NCBI GenBank assembly: GCA_002281775.1
Contig: NCGY01000013.1
Span: 1 to 54,114, forward strand
From: Hydrogenophilales bacterium 16-64-46
GTDB lineage: Bacteria; Pseudomonadota; Gammaproteobacteria; Burkholderiales; Thiobacillaceae
Length of the DNA stretch: 54,114 nt
Direction of reading: 5' to 3'
Part shown: positions 45,174 through 53,763 of the stretch, one piece after another
Layout: every line of letters starts with the position of its first letter
Numbering within the stretch: the first letter of the stretch is position 1
Notes under the pieces: model-generated
What the model was told of the DNA's origin: nothing
Databases searched by the model: none
The model's input: the letters and a program-made list of their open reading frames with translations, nothing else
Position numbers and translations under genes: made by a program

Positions 45174-46444
45174 GCGGGAGGCTCATCGATATTTTGCTGC
45201 GGCAGGATGCGGCCTGCACTGATGCGGACGACTTCACCGCGGCCGACCGCTTGCAGGTCGTCGTCCCATTGCAGCGTCAGCGGCAGCTCGGCCAGCGGCG
45301 CGAGTTCGGGGCCGATATTGGTTTCGCCGATGAGCGCGAGCAGCGACAGGCGATACGAGGCCTGCCCGAAGCTGCCGCCGACGACGGTGTCGGCGACGCT
45401 GGCCGGGACGTTGAGGCCGGCCAGCATGCGGGTGAGGTCGAGCAGTTCGCGCGGCGGTTCCAGCGGCACGTCGCGGGTGTATTCGATCTCGGCGGGCGCG
45501 GGCATGGCCGAGGTTTTGCGGTTGGGCTGCTCGCGCGCGATGAACTCCTCGGTATTGTCGAGCATCACGTCGGGCAGCACGAAGCTGCATTCCGGCGTGG
45601 TCGCCAGGCGGCCTTCGGTAAACGCGGCGAGCTGGTCGAGCGATTGATTCTTCAGCCAGGCCGCCAGTTCGGAGGTGGACAGCCCGCCCTGCGACAGATG
45701 CACCTGCTGGCGCGCGATGGCGGCCAGCTCGCGCTGGAACACCGAGGCCATGCGCAGCAGCCGCGACTGGCGCTGGCCGATGCTTTGCGCGAGCCGCCAG
45801 CTGGCGTCGTCGAGGCCGGCGTCGGCCAGGTTTTTCATCACCGCGTTGGCGCGATCGAGCCATTGCTGCACCGAGGCGAGTTTCGCTTGCGCGGCGCGCA
45901 ATCTGAACTCGGAACCCGAGGCGACCGCCTGCGCGAATTCTTCTTCCAGTTCGCCCAGCCGAGCCAGCAGGTGCGAAAGCGCTTCCGGCGCGAGCTTGCC
46001 GACCGCAGCACCCGCCGCCACTTGTGCCGCAAGAAAACCCAGTTCGCCGTCCGCCTCGGCGTTGAACGCCAGCAGGTTCGACAGCGCCGAGAGCACCATG
46101 CGGCCCTCGGTCGACAACTGGTACAGCCGGCGCTCGCCGTCCCACAGCAGCAGGGCGTGTTCGCGCAGCCGCGCGAGTACGGTGTTGAGCTTGGTTTGCG
46201 AGAGATAAGCGAAATGCGCTTCGAGTTCGCGCGGCGTCCATTCCGGCGCGTCGGCGCGCAGGCCGACTTCGCGCAGCACCATCAGCCGGATCAGCACTTC
46301 TTCGTCGCCGCCACGGAATAGCGCGATCAGCGCGCCGATCAGCGGCCGGGCGGCGAGCAGCGGAAACAGCGGCGGAATGTCTTCGGCAATGAGGCCGGGC
46401 GCAAGAAATTCAGCCAGGCTGGCGCTGTTTCCTGACGCCTCCAT
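45170..46444 (-). CDS. jetA: Wadjet kleisin-like subunit JetA
   Basis: About 424 residues, related to DUF3375/MukF-like kleisins: a winged-helix N-terminus (EVLIRLMVLREVGLRADAPEWTPRELEAHFAYLSQTKLNTVLARLREHALLLW), a long central helical bundle and a C-terminal conserved region. The start is taken as ATG 46444, which overlaps the prfB stop as TGATG; a GTG at 46447 would add one residue. It is the first gene of jetABCD. Confidence 0.88.
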   Translation of the reverse strand: MEASGNSASLAEFLAPGLIAEDIPPLFPLLAARPLIGALIALFRGGDEEVLIRLMVLREVGLRADAPEWTPRELEAHFAYLSQTKLNTVLARLREHALLLWDGERRLYQLSTEGRMVLSALSNLLAFNAEADGELGFLAAQVAAGAAVGKLAPEALSHLLARLGELEEEFAQAVASGSEFRLRAAQAKLASVQQWLDRANAVMKNLADAGLDDASWRLAQSIGQRQSRLLRMASVFQRELAAIARQQVHLSQGGLSTSELAAWLKNQSLDQLAAFTEGRLATTPECSFVLPDVMLDNTEEFIAREQPNRKTSAMPAPAEIEYTRDVPLEPPRELLDLTRMLAGLNVPASVADTVVGGSFGQASYRLSLLALIGETNIGPELAPLAELPLTLQWDDDLQAVGRGEVVRISAGRILPQQNIDEPPA

Positions 46445-47548
46445 CACACGCCCTGTTTCAGGCTCGCTTCGATAAAGATGTCGAGGTCGCCGTCCAGCAC
46501 TTTTTGCGTGGCGGAGGTTTCGACGTTGGTGCGCAGATCCTTGATGCGCGAGTTGTCCAGCACGTAGCTGCGAATCTGGTGGCCCCAGCCGACGTCCGAT
46601 TTACCGGCTTCGAGCTTGTCCTGTTCGGCCTGGCGCTTGCGCAGTTCGGCTTCGTACAGTTTGGATTTCAGCATCGACATCGCCTCGGCGCGGTTCTTGT
46701 GCTGCGAGCGGTCGTTCTGGCACTGCACCACGATGTTGGTGGGCAGGTGGGTGATGCGCACCGCCGAGTCGGTCTTGTTGATGTGCTGGCCGCCGGCACC
46801 GGACGCGCGGTAGGTGTCGACGCGCAGGTCGGCGGGGTTGATGTCGACCTCGATGGAGTCGTCGACTTCGGGGTAGACGAAGACGCTGGCGAAGCTGGTG
46901 TGGCGACCGCCTGACGAGTCGAACGGCGATTTGCGCACCAGGCGATGCACGCCGGTTTCGGTGCGCAGATAGCCGTAGGCGTAGTCGCCTTCGATCTTGA
47001 TGCTGGCGGACTTGATGCCAGCGACGTCGCCTTCGGACTCTTCCAGCAGCTCGGCCTTGAAGCCCTTGCGCTCGGCGTATTTGAGGTACTGCCGCAGCAG
47101 CATCGACGCCCAGTCGCAGGCCTCGGTGCCGCCGGCGCCGGCCTGGATGTCGAGGAAGCAGTTCGACGGGTCGGCCGGGTTGTTGAACATGCGGCGGAAT
47201 TCGAGCCGGGAAACGTCGGCCTCGATGCCTTCAAGGTCGTCGCGCACCGCCATCAGGGTGTCGTCGTCGCCTTCGCTCTTGGCCATGTCGAACAGGTCTC
47301 GGGCATCGGCCAGCCCGGAGGCGACGCGGTCGAGCACCAGCACCACGTCTTCCAGCGCGCGGCGCTCGCGGCCGAGTGCCTGGGCTTTTTCAGGGTCGTT
47401 CCAGAAATCCGGTGCCTCGGACAGGCGGACGACTTCCTCTAGCCGATCCTGCTTGCGATCGTAGTCAAAGAAACCCCCTGAGCTGGCCCGAGCGCGTGCC
47501 CAGGTCGGCAATGCGGGATTCGATCTGATTGAGGTGTTCGGCTTCCAT
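46444..47548 (-). CDS. prfB: Peptide chain release factor 2 (programmed frameshift)
   Basis: RF2 recognises UAA and UGA. The SPF anticodon-like tripeptide ([14 protein letters not shown]) and the catalytic GGQ loop ([18 protein letters not shown]) are present. The gene is in two frames: codons 1-27 from ATG 47548 ([17 protein letters not shown]) to an in-frame TGA at 47465-47467, then +1 into the frame [12 protein letters not shown] through to 46444. The jetA start overlaps the prfB stop. In many bacteria lysS follows prfB; here jetA does. Confidence 0.97.
47464..47479 (-). promoter_or_regulatory. prfB +1 frameshift site
   Basis: On the minus strand the site reads AGGGGGTTTCTTTGAC: an internal Shine-Dalgarno-like AGGGGG, 3 bases, then the slippery CTT-TGA-C. 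This is the canonical RF2 autoregulatory frameshift, in which low RF2 lets the ribosome slip past UGA. Confidence 0.95.
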
Positions 47549-47561
47549 GATGGCGATTCGG

Positions 47562-48842
47562 TCAGGCGGAAAAGCCGCGCATTATAGCCCACGCACCGAT
47601 CAGCCCCAGACCCACGGCCCCCATGCCGGCAGCCGCGTGGCGCGCCATGCGCGGCCCGCCGATGGCAAAGGCCAGCCCCATCTTGAACCCCAGATTGGCC
47701 AGCGTGGCGAGCACAACGACGTTGACCACGGCGGCTGCCGGCAGGGTGTCGAGATTGAATAGCCGCAGGCTCGACAGCGTGATCGCGTCGACGTCGGTGA
47801 GGCCCGACATCACCGCCACGGCATACAGGCCGCGCGTGCCCAGCCCGTCCGACAGCCACGCCGCCGCAAGCAGCACGACCGCATACATCAGGCCAAAGCC
47901 GAGCGCGGTGCGCAGCTCGGTCGGGTTGCTCATCGCCAGGTCGGGCAGGTCGCCGGCGGGTTTGAGCCGGCGCACGCCGTAGGCCGCGCCCAGCCCGCCG
48001 GCGATCAGGCCGCCGATCAGCACCGGGAGGAGTTCGGGGAGCACGGACGGCGCGAGCACCGCCACCAGCACACCCAGCCGCACCAGCACCATCAGGTTGG
48101 CCAGCACGATCACGATCACCGCCACGGGCAGCATGGCCGGTGCGGCGCGGGTATGACGGCTGAACGCCAGGGTGGTCGCCGTGGACGACACCAGCCCGCC
48201 GAGCAGGCCCAGGATCACCGCGCCGCGCTGTTGACCGACCAGCCGCAGCGCGGCGTAGCCCGCCAGCCCCACCCCCGCGATCAGCACCACCATCCACCAG
48301 ATCTGGTAGGGATTGAGCGCGCCGTAGGGGCCGTAGTCGCGGTTCGGCACCAGCGGCAGGATGATGAGCGAGAGCACGGCGAATTGCAGCACCGAGAGCA
48401 GGTCGCGGCGCGAGAGCCGTTCGCTGATGCCGCGCAGCTCGGGCTTGAAGTACAGCAGCATGGTCGCAACGATGCCGAGCATCACCGCCAGCTGCGCCTC
48501 GTCGTGCCACACCAGCACGCCGAGCCCGTAACACAGCATCAGCGCTGCCATCGTCGTTGTGCCGGGGTCGCCGCCTTCATCCGGCGCACGCTGGTAGGCG
48601 GCGATCATCATGCCGCCGACCAGCAGCAGGCCGGCGGGGATCAGCCAGACGCTGGCCAGCGCCGTGCCCAGATGCGCGGACAACACGCCGAACAGCGCCG
48701 TCAGGGCAAAGGTGCGCAGGCCGGCCTTGGCCGCCGGATTGCGCTCGCGTTCCAGCCCCATCAGGAGGCCGATCGCCAGCGCGATCAGGTAACGCGGCAG
48801 GGCGGCAAGTTCGGGCGGGAGCCAGGTGGCGAGGTCGGTCAT
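47562..48842 (-). CDS. MgtC/SapB family DUF4010 membrane protein
   Basis: A 426-residue integral membrane protein with about 12 hydrophobic segments. The N-terminus ([16 protein letters not shown]) is the MgtC/SapB core, and the C-terminal half ([32 protein letters not shown]) is DUF4010. The transported or sensed substrate is unknown. It is 13 bp upstream of prfB on the same strand. Confidence 0.88.
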   Translation of the reverse strand: MTDLATWLPPELAALPRYLIALAIGLLMGLERERNPAAKAGLRTFALTALFGVLSAHLGTALASVWLIPAGLLLVGGMMIAAYQRAPDEGGDPGTTTMAALMLCYGLGVLVWHDEAQLAVMLGIVATMLLYFKPELRGISERLSRRDLLSVLQFAVLSLIILPLVPNRDYGPYGALNPYQIWWMVVLIAGVGLAGYAALRLVGQQRGAVILGLLGGLVSSTATTLAFSRHTRAAPAMLPVAVIVIVLANLMVLVRLGVLVAVLAPSVLPELLPVLIGGLIAGGLGAAYGVRRLKPAGDLPDLAMSNPTELRTALGFGLMYAVVLLAAAWLSDGLGTRGLYAVAVMSGLTDVDAITLSSLRLFNLDTLPAAAVVNVVVLATLANLGFKMGLAFAIGGPRMARHAAAGMGAVGLGLIGAWAIMRGFSA

Positions 48843-48918
48843 TGGGGCAGGCAGCGTACTTTGAATTCAGTGTGTCACGCTGTTGAGGAAAGGCAAATGC
48901 CCGGTCTGATCGATGCCC

Positions 48919-50091
48919 TTACGCCTGATGGCGGCACGTGCGCGCTTCCCACACGCCGACCGCCAGCAGGATCACGGTCGTCAGCCCACCGGTGACAAGC
49001 AGCGAGGCGTGCGGCACGGCAAGCCCGACGCCGAGCAGCGCGAGCGCACCGGTCACGTGTGACATCGGCAGCACGCCATAAACCACATTCTTGTAGACCG
49101 CACTGCCCAGGAGATAAATCGCCGGCCCGGCGAGCAGCGCCACGAGTTGCGCGGTGGCGGGCCGGTCGTGCGGGTGACCCATAACCAGATCGTGGCCGAC
49201 GGCGGTGACGATGATGCCGGCGACGAGGATCACATGCGCGTAGTGGAAATACGCGCCGATGCGGCCCGGGTCAACTGACTGGGTGATGACGCGTGTGGCG
49301 GCCTTGCTCGACGTACCGAAATACAGCCACCACAGGGCCAGCGTACTGGCGAAGGTGCTGACCAGCGCGAGCACGGTGTCGGCATTCCAGACCCCGGCGC
49401 GGGCGAGCGACGCGCCGCTGGCGAGCACGGTCTCGCCGAGCGCGACGATCACGAACAGCCCGCAGCGCTCGGCGAAATGCCCGCCTTCGATCGTCCATTC
49501 CCGAGTGTGCGAACGACCGAGCCCCGGCAGGGCAAATCCGATCATCGGCGAGACATAGGCGCACAGCACGGCGAGCCCCCACAGAGCGACGCGCAGAGTA
49601 TGTTCGACCAGCGCGCCGGCAATCCAGAAGACCGCAGCGATCAGCATCCAGCCGAGAATGCGCCGGTAGTTTGCAGCGAGCGCGTGGGCGCGTGGCAGGT
49701 GCAGCACAATGATGCCGGCGAGCCCGACCTGCATCAGCACATAGGTCAAGGCGAACACCCAGCCTTGCGCGCTGAACGCGCCCGGCAAGCTCGCGGCCAT
49801 CAACAGCGCGAGCAACATGTTGCCGAACAGTAGGGCGCGGATGCGCGGCGTTTCCGGGTCGAACCAGTTGGTCATCCAGCTGGTGTATTGCCAGCCTAGC
49901 CAGACCGCAAACCACAGGATCAGTGCCTCGACCGCGCCGGTCCACGACAGGTGGTGTAAGAGCAGATGGGCGAGCTGGGTGACGGCGAAGACGTAGACCA
50001 GATCGAAGAACAGCTCTTCGAAGCCGACGCGGGCGTGATGGCCGTCGCGCGCGCGCAGTAACGAGACGGGACGCGAAGCGGTTGGGGTCAT
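48919..50091 (-). CDS. Low temperature requirement A (LtrA) family membrane protein
   Basis: A 390-residue multi-pass membrane protein with the LtrA signature VGFEELFFDLVYVFAVTQLAHLLLHH near the N-terminus and FAERCGLFVIVALGETVLASG in the middle. LtrA is named from Listeria, where it supports growth in the cold; biochemistry is unknown. ATG 50091 fits the family; the longer upstream frame overlaps the next gene. Confidence 0.9.
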   Translation of the reverse strand: MTPTASRPVSLLRARDGHHARVGFEELFFDLVYVFAVTQLAHLLLHHLSWTGAVEALILWFAVWLGWQYTSWMTNWFDPETPRIRALLFGNMLLALLMAASLPGAFSAQGWVFALTYVLMQVGLAGIIVLHLPRAHALAANYRRILGWMLIAAVFWIAGALVEHTLRVALWGLAVLCAYVSPMIGFALPGLGRSHTREWTIEGGHFAERCGLFVIVALGETVLASGASLARAGVWNADTVLALVSTFASTLALWWLYFGTSSKAATRVITQSVDPGRIGAYFHYAHVILVAGIIVTAVGHDLVMGHPHDRPATAQLVALLAGPAIYLLGSAVYKNVVYGVLPMSHVTGALALLGVGLAVPHASLLVTGGLTTVILLAVGVWEARTCRHQA

Positions 50092-50101
50092 GTGAATCCG
50101 A

Positions 50102-50371
50102 TCAGCCGCGCGCCAGCCGCCAGGCGGCGAATCCAGCGATAACGGCCGGCACGAGGAAGACCACGAACAGGATGGGCAATTCCTCGCGCACGCTGTAGCC
50201 CGCGTGCTGCACACCCACCCACATGTTGACGATCGCCACCAGCAGCCAGACCGGCATGAACACCCTGGCCGCCAGCGCCATCGCCGCCGGGCTCGCGCCC
50301 CACAACCAGCCAAACAGGATTAATAGGCCCAGCAGGACAATGCCTCCCAGGATCACCAGTGCCACGTGCAT
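50102..50371 (-). CDS. Small membrane protein of unknown function
   Basis: 89 residues with three hydrophobic helices (VALVILGGIVLLGLLILFGWLWG, VFMPVWLLVAIVNMWVGV, LPILFVVFLVPAVIAGFAAW). A GGGAGAG ribosome-binding site precedes ATG 50371. It is 10 bp before the LtrA-type gene, so the two are probably co-expressed. I do not recognise a named family. Confidence 0.75.
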   Translation of the reverse strand: MHVALVILGGIVLLGLLILFGWLWGASPAAMALAARVFMPVWLLVAIVNMWVGVQHAGYSVREELPILFVVFLVPAVIAGFAAWRLARG

Positions 50372-50481
50372 GATTCTCTCCCTTGTTTGTTTTGAATGCT
50401 GCCGCATACCAGGTCCATCCGGCAAGCGGCACGCGGGCGTGCATCCGCTCTAATTACACCGCCTGTGTGCTGATCGTGGGT

Positions 50482-50829
50482 TTACTTGGTGGTGTATCCG
50501 CCGTTGATGAGGATGGTCTGGCCGGTCATCCACCAGCCCTCGCTCACCAGATGGCGAATGAAGGGCACTACGTCCCCGATGTCTGTCAGCCCGATCAGGT
50601 TGAACGGTGACAGCGCGGTGGCCGATTGGTGATACCTCACTGCATCGGGTGTTTCCTGGCCGTATATAAACGGCGTGGCCATCGGGCCGGAGCCGAGGGC
50701 GTTGAGCGAGATGTCGCGCGCGCCGAATTCCTTGGCCGCTGCGCGGATGAAGTGTTCCACCGTTGCCTTGGTGCCGGCGCAGCGCGAATAAAACGGCATG
50801 AACGCCCCCACCCGCATCGTGGCAGCCAC
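50482..50829 (-). pseudogene. Truncated short-chain dehydrogenase/reductase
   Basis: The 115-codon frame matches only the C-terminal half of an SDR: CAGTKATVEHFIRAAAKEFGARDISLNALGSGPMATPF and the end GEGWWMTGQTILINGGY-like region. The N-terminal NAD-binding half with TGxxxGxG is missing. The catalytic Tyr of the YxxxK motif is replaced by Cys (codon at 50779-50781), leaving CAGTK. Similarity ends near 50,825, where unrelated sequence begins. It is probably inactive. Confidence 0.8.
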
Positions 50830-51169
50830 CCTCGATGACGCGGGACTGAACTACATCACGCTGTTTGATCTGTCGGCGGACCCGACTGCGCTGTGAGATG
50901 AGCAGCGGGAGCGAATCGGCCTTCCTCATTGAAAATCAACCCGCGTCTACAGGCGAACACGGACTACCTCTGCCTGCCAGCGCGCTGAAAACACCGCGTT
51001 GGCATTGGCCGACTTGCTGACGGGAAGCATGAACGCGACCCGTGCAGCAAGGACGTCATTCAGCGCCAGCGCTTCCAGGCGGTTCTTTCTCAGGAAGGCC
51101 TGCCACTGCGCTTGTTACTGCACATCTTGCGCAAACGCATCGGTGAGGCCTCAAGAGGCATCCCCAGCC
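50830..51169. other. Gene-free stretch with decayed coding remnants
   Basis: No intact gene. A plus-strand fragment near 50,818-50,896 (ending NYITLFDLSADPTAL then stop) and one near 51,050-51,240 (FQAVLSQEGLPLRLLLHIL) read like protein remains but match nothing I recognise. Both abut truncated or duplicated sequence, suggesting several past rearrangements. Confidence 0.4.
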
Positions 51170-51179
51170 AGGTCGGGGT

Positions 51180-51341
51180 GAGGAATGGCCAGGAGGGGGT
51201 GGAATGTGGCCCGGAACGGCCAATTCGGGCGGCTGGCGAAGTTCGCAGGCTTCCGTAGGAACCCTCAGTAACACGCGGGAACTGGCGCAAATAGACAAAA
51301 AAAGCCCCAACTGATAACAGTTGGGGCGTGAGTATTGGTGG
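51180..51341. repeat. Direct repeat copy 1: ssrA downstream flank with terminator
   Basis: About 160 bp nearly identical to 53601-53763, including the ssrA-type terminator hairpin at 51304-51327 (GCCCCAACTG / CAGTTGGGGC, with T7 on the minus strand). Just beyond (51342-51360) the sequence diverges from ssrA into TGGGGTGGAACCCCGCACC, a degenerate tmRNA 3'-end-like tail. No ssrA body adjoins it. Confidence 0.8.
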
Positions 51342-51538
51342 TGGGGTGGAACCCCGCACCAAACGACTATTGAAAGTACGCAATCGAAGCGCTGCGGACT
51401 GCTGCGAACCAGTGCGAACTCCATCGAAAAGCCTGCCCGATTGTAGACCTGCAAGCAGGTTTTTCAGCCATGCTGGTCGCCGGAAACGGGCATCAAACTC
51501 GTCTGCGATTGGATGTCAGTTCAATTCCCAAACCCGGA
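51342..51538. other. Gene-free stretch between the repeat copy and the att-like site
   Basis: About 200 bp without a credible gene. It starts with the degenerate tmRNA-tail sequence and ends at the att-like site. It is probably residual DNA from an earlier ssrA-targeting element. Confidence 0.4.
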
Positions 51539-51556
51539 ATCGAACCCGCGTCCGCA
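51539..51556. other. att-like site, partial ssrA 3'-end duplicate (left)
   Basis: ATCGAACCCGCGTCCGCA differs by one base from 53775-53792 inside ssrA (ATCGAACCCCCGTCCGCA), in the same orientation. It also shares CCGG just before it. This is the T-arm part of tmRNA, a common integrase target. It lies 8 bp beyond the hipA stop. Confidence 0.65.
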
Positions 51557-51563
51557 TAGTGGT

Positions 51564-52865
51564 TCAAACGGAAGGCTCGGCAGCTGCGTCCTTGTCGGCG
51601 TCGGAGGCGGGGTCGGTGAGCCGTCGAATCGTCAGGGCACAGCGTTGTTCAATCAAGGTATTGATTTGCTCAACCACGGCGTTGCCAGCAAAACTTTGTC
51701 CGGGGTCAGACTGGAGCTTGCGCGCCGTCGCTGGCAGTAGTTTTGCCAATTCCAGAATGCGCCGTTTGGCCTGCGCCTTGGTAAAGCCCACGCCTTCTGC
51801 AAACTGCTCCCAGTGCCGCGCCTGGACTTCGCTGAACTTGTACTTGCTGCCGATTTTCATCGCCATCTTCTGCGTCAGTGTTGGATACACCGCCGTCGAC
51901 AGCGTGTCGTAGAACGGTGCCAGAACGGGGGCCTTGCCTGAGTACAGCAGAGAGAAGTTCTTGGCGTGCGCATCATGATTGCCGATCAGCGCATTGAAGA
52001 TCACGTAGTCGAGCAGTCGCAGGACTTGCGGCGCACTGGGGCGCGTCGCACTGCGCACCAGATCAAAACACTGGGCCAGATCCAGACCGCCTTCATTCTG
52101 GTATTTCATTTCCGGCACCACGGCCAATGCTTGGCAAAAGTCCTCTTGATGAAGCCGTTGCCGGTGCCCCTGGGCATCGATCAGTCGATCGTAGCGCTCA
52201 ACCAGTAGAAAGGAGCGATCCAATACCTGGTGAATTTTTGATTTCGCTGGCTTGAGCTGCATGGCCTCAGCCAGTGCCATGCAGAATCCTTCGTTGATCA
52301 CGCTGTCTTCAACAGCGTGGATGGCAGGTTTCAGGATGTGGGAGCTAGGCGTACCGCCTCGGGGCAGCCCGATGCGCGCACCATCGAAAACCACTGGCAG
52401 CTTGTCTTGGGCACCTGCCAAGGAAAGCCGCAAGCCGTCTTTGCCTGCCAGCATGGGACGACGCGGCAACTCATCCAGGATGGCCACGACTTCTTCGTCG
52501 CTTAGCCATTGAACGTCATCGCTGCCGGTCGGAACAGGCAAAGCCTGCCCCGGCTCAAGAAAGGTCACGGCTCCTGCGCATTCGCCACCGATGTGGTCCA
52601 GCAGCGCAAAGTCGTTCTGTCCAGACACCTGGAACTGCTGCGCAATCAGGCGGCGCATCTGCCCTTCCGGTAGAAGACCAGCAAAGAAGGGACGCGTTTT
52701 GCGATCATCGAACGGCTCTGCTTGCAGGGGGAGTGAGGCGGACAAGGCAACGGCGTCGTTGTGTGATAGCCAACCGGGTGCGTAGCAAAAGTTTAGCCGC
52801 CCATCGACCAGCGCCAACGTGCCGACACGATCTGCGAAAAGCCAGACGTCCAGCTCATGTGCCAT
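51564..52865 (-). CDS. hipA: Type II toxin, HipA family serine/threonine kinase
   Basis: 433 residues. The N-terminal HipA_N part is followed by the kinase core: G-loop-like LSLAGAQDKLPVV (151-155 GAQDK), catalytic FNALIGNHDAHAKNFSLLY (296-303) and metal-binding APFYDTLS (Asp320). E. coli HipA phosphorylates glutamyl-tRNA synthetase and causes persistence; the target here is unknown. ATG 52865 (MAHELDVWLF) gives an 11-base overlap with hipB; an earlier in-frame start at 52898 would overlap hipB by 44 bases. Confidence 0.92.
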   Translation of the reverse strand: MAHELDVWLFADRVGTLALVDGRLNFCYAPGWLSHNDAVALSASLPLQAEPFDDRKTRPFFAGLLPEGQMRRLIAQQFQVSGQNDFALLDHIGGECAGAVTFLEPGQALPVPTGSDDVQWLSDEEVVAILDELPRRPMLAGKDGLRLSLAGAQDKLPVVFDGARIGLPRGGTPSSHILKPAIHAVEDSVINEGFCMALAEAMQLKPAKSKIHQVLDRSFLLVERYDRLIDAQGHRQRLHQEDFCQALAVVPEMKYQNEGGLDLAQCFDLVRSATRPSAPQVLRLLDYVIFNALIGNHDAHAKNFSLLYSGKAPVLAPFYDTLSTAVYPTLTQKMAMKIGSKYKFSEVQARHWEQFAEGVGFTKAQAKRRILELAKLLPATARKLQSDPGQSFAGNAVVEQINTLIEQRCALTIRRLTDPASDADKDAAAEPSV

Positions 52866-53115
52866 GGCTGTCATCCTCTCGTTGATCGTCGGACGCAACG
52901 GATGGCAAGCCGCTCAACTGGACCTCTCCACCCAGGGCATCAATGACCCGCAGTACGTTTTCCAGCCGCAAGGTGGGCTTGCCTGCTTCAAGGTCGACAA
53001 TGAAGCGCACACCCACCCCAGCCGCCAGCGCCAACTGGGGCTGGGTCAGCCCGAGCTGCTTGCGAGCGGCACGCAGTGCATCGCCGAGTTGTTGAGGTGA
53101 TCGAATAGATGTCAT
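52855..53115 (-). CDS. hipB: Antitoxin HipB, XRE-family regulator
   Basis: 86 residues with an XRE helix-turn-helix (SPQQLGDALRAARKQLGLTQPQLALAAGVGVRFIVDLEAGKPTLRLENVLRVIDALG) and an acidic disordered tail (VASDDQREDDSHGT) that may reach into HipA. It precedes and overlaps hipA. Three matching operators lie upstream. Confidence 0.93.
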   Translation of the reverse strand: MTSIRSPQQLGDALRAARKQLGLTQPQLALAAGVGVRFIVDLEAGKPTLRLENVLRVIDALGGEVQLSGLPSVASDDQREDDSHGT

Positions 53116-53126
53116 GGCTTGCTCAG

Positions 53127-53243
53127 TTTCCCGTTCGGGAAATTATCGGGCACAACCGGACTAAGTGCAAGGGATATTTCCCGATCGGGAATGTTCGGTG
53201 TGCTTAGGGCATGACTCGGCCATTTATTTCCCGATCGGGAAAT
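53127..53243 (-). promoter_or_regulatory. Triple palindromic hipBA operators
   Basis: Three copies of TTTCCCG-N2-CGGGAAA: 53127-53142, 53177-53192 (last base T) and 53226-53243 (with one extra base each side). Their centres are exactly 50 bp apart. The first lies 11 bp before the hipB start. HipB in E. coli binds several spaced TATCC-N8-GGATA sites; the arrangement here is similar, with a different sequence. Confidence 0.85.
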
Positions 53244-53419
53244 GCTGGGCCGCTCTCAATTCCAAATTGACACCCATTTACACCCAATGTGGCGCGGTTT
53301 TCAGAACTGCTCCACGATCTCCTGTTGGCGGCGAATGGGGCAGCGCCACATATCGCTTGGCTCACGCGCGGAACAGCGCCTTCATGGACTCCTGCCAACT
53401 CATTCGGAAGGAGACCAAA
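53244..53419. other. Gene-free stretch upstream of hipBA and the excisionase-like fragment
   Basis: About 175 bp between diverging units. It probably holds the promoters for hipBA (left) and for the small plus-strand fragment (right). I see no further gene. Confidence 0.4.
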
Positions 53420-53512
53420 ATGGAAGTCGTTCACCTCAATCAGAAACAACTAGCCGCGCGCTGGCATCTCAGCGAGGCCTCCGGTAGCCAATGCTGCAAT
53501 CCAACCGCTTGA
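53420..53512 (+). pseudogene. Truncated AlpA/excisionase-like helix-turn-helix gene
   Basis: A good ribosome-binding site (GGAAGGAGA) precedes ATG 53420. The first 20 codons (MEVVHLNQKQLAARWHLSEA) match the start of small MerR/AlpA-type DNA-binding proteins of integrative elements. After codon 20 (53,479) similarity stops and the frame ends after ten unrelated codons. It marks a deletion junction inside the element. Confidence 0.6.
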
Positions 53513-53600
53513 TTCGTCCGCGCGTAACCCTTTGATCTGTAAGAGCCTGAGTTGCGGCATTTGCGGACTTCGGGCCAGTTCAAGGGAGCGAGGTCGGAGC
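53513..53600. other. Short gene-free stretch left of the second direct repeat copy
   Basis: Non-coding sequence between the truncated excisionase-like gene and the ssrA downstream repeat. I see nothing else in it. Confidence 0.4.
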
Positions 53601-53763
53601 GAGGAATGGCCAGGAGAGAGTGGAATGTGGCCGGGAACGGCCAATTCTGGCGGTTGGCGAAGTCCGCAGGCTTCCGCAGGAGCCCCCAACAACACGCGGG
53701 AACTGGCGCAAATAGACAAGAAAAAGCCCCAACTGATAACAGTTGGGGCTTCAGTATTGGTGG
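53601..53763. repeat. Direct repeat copy 2: native ssrA downstream flank
   Basis: Matches 51180-51341 with about one mismatch in ten. It runs into the mature 3' end of ssrA (53758), so this copy now serves ssrA. Confidence 0.8.
53726..53749 (-). terminator. Rho-independent terminator of ssrA
   Basis: The minus strand reads GCCCCAACTG-TTAT-CAGTTGGGGC followed by TTTTTC, 9 bases after the tmRNA CCA end. The same hairpin is duplicated at 51304-51327. Confidence 0.9.

Noticed and set aside
46444..48534. 696-codon single frame through prfB and beyond
   Set aside because: Only the part after the frameshift is RF2; the upstream part is a shadow of the DUF4010 gene.
48153..48995. 280-codon plus-strand frame opposite the DUF4010 gene
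   Set aside because: Arg/Gln/His-rich shadow of a membrane protein gene.
51341..51365. Possible tRNA 3' end (TGGTGG...AACCCCGCACC)
   Set aside because: T-arm pairing fails and no D- or anticodon arm adjoins; read as a decayed tmRNA tail.
53127..53243. Short CRISPR-like array (three 16-bp repeats, 34-bp spacers)
   Set aside because: The repeats are perfect palindromes next to hipB, only three, with no cas genes; operators explain them better.
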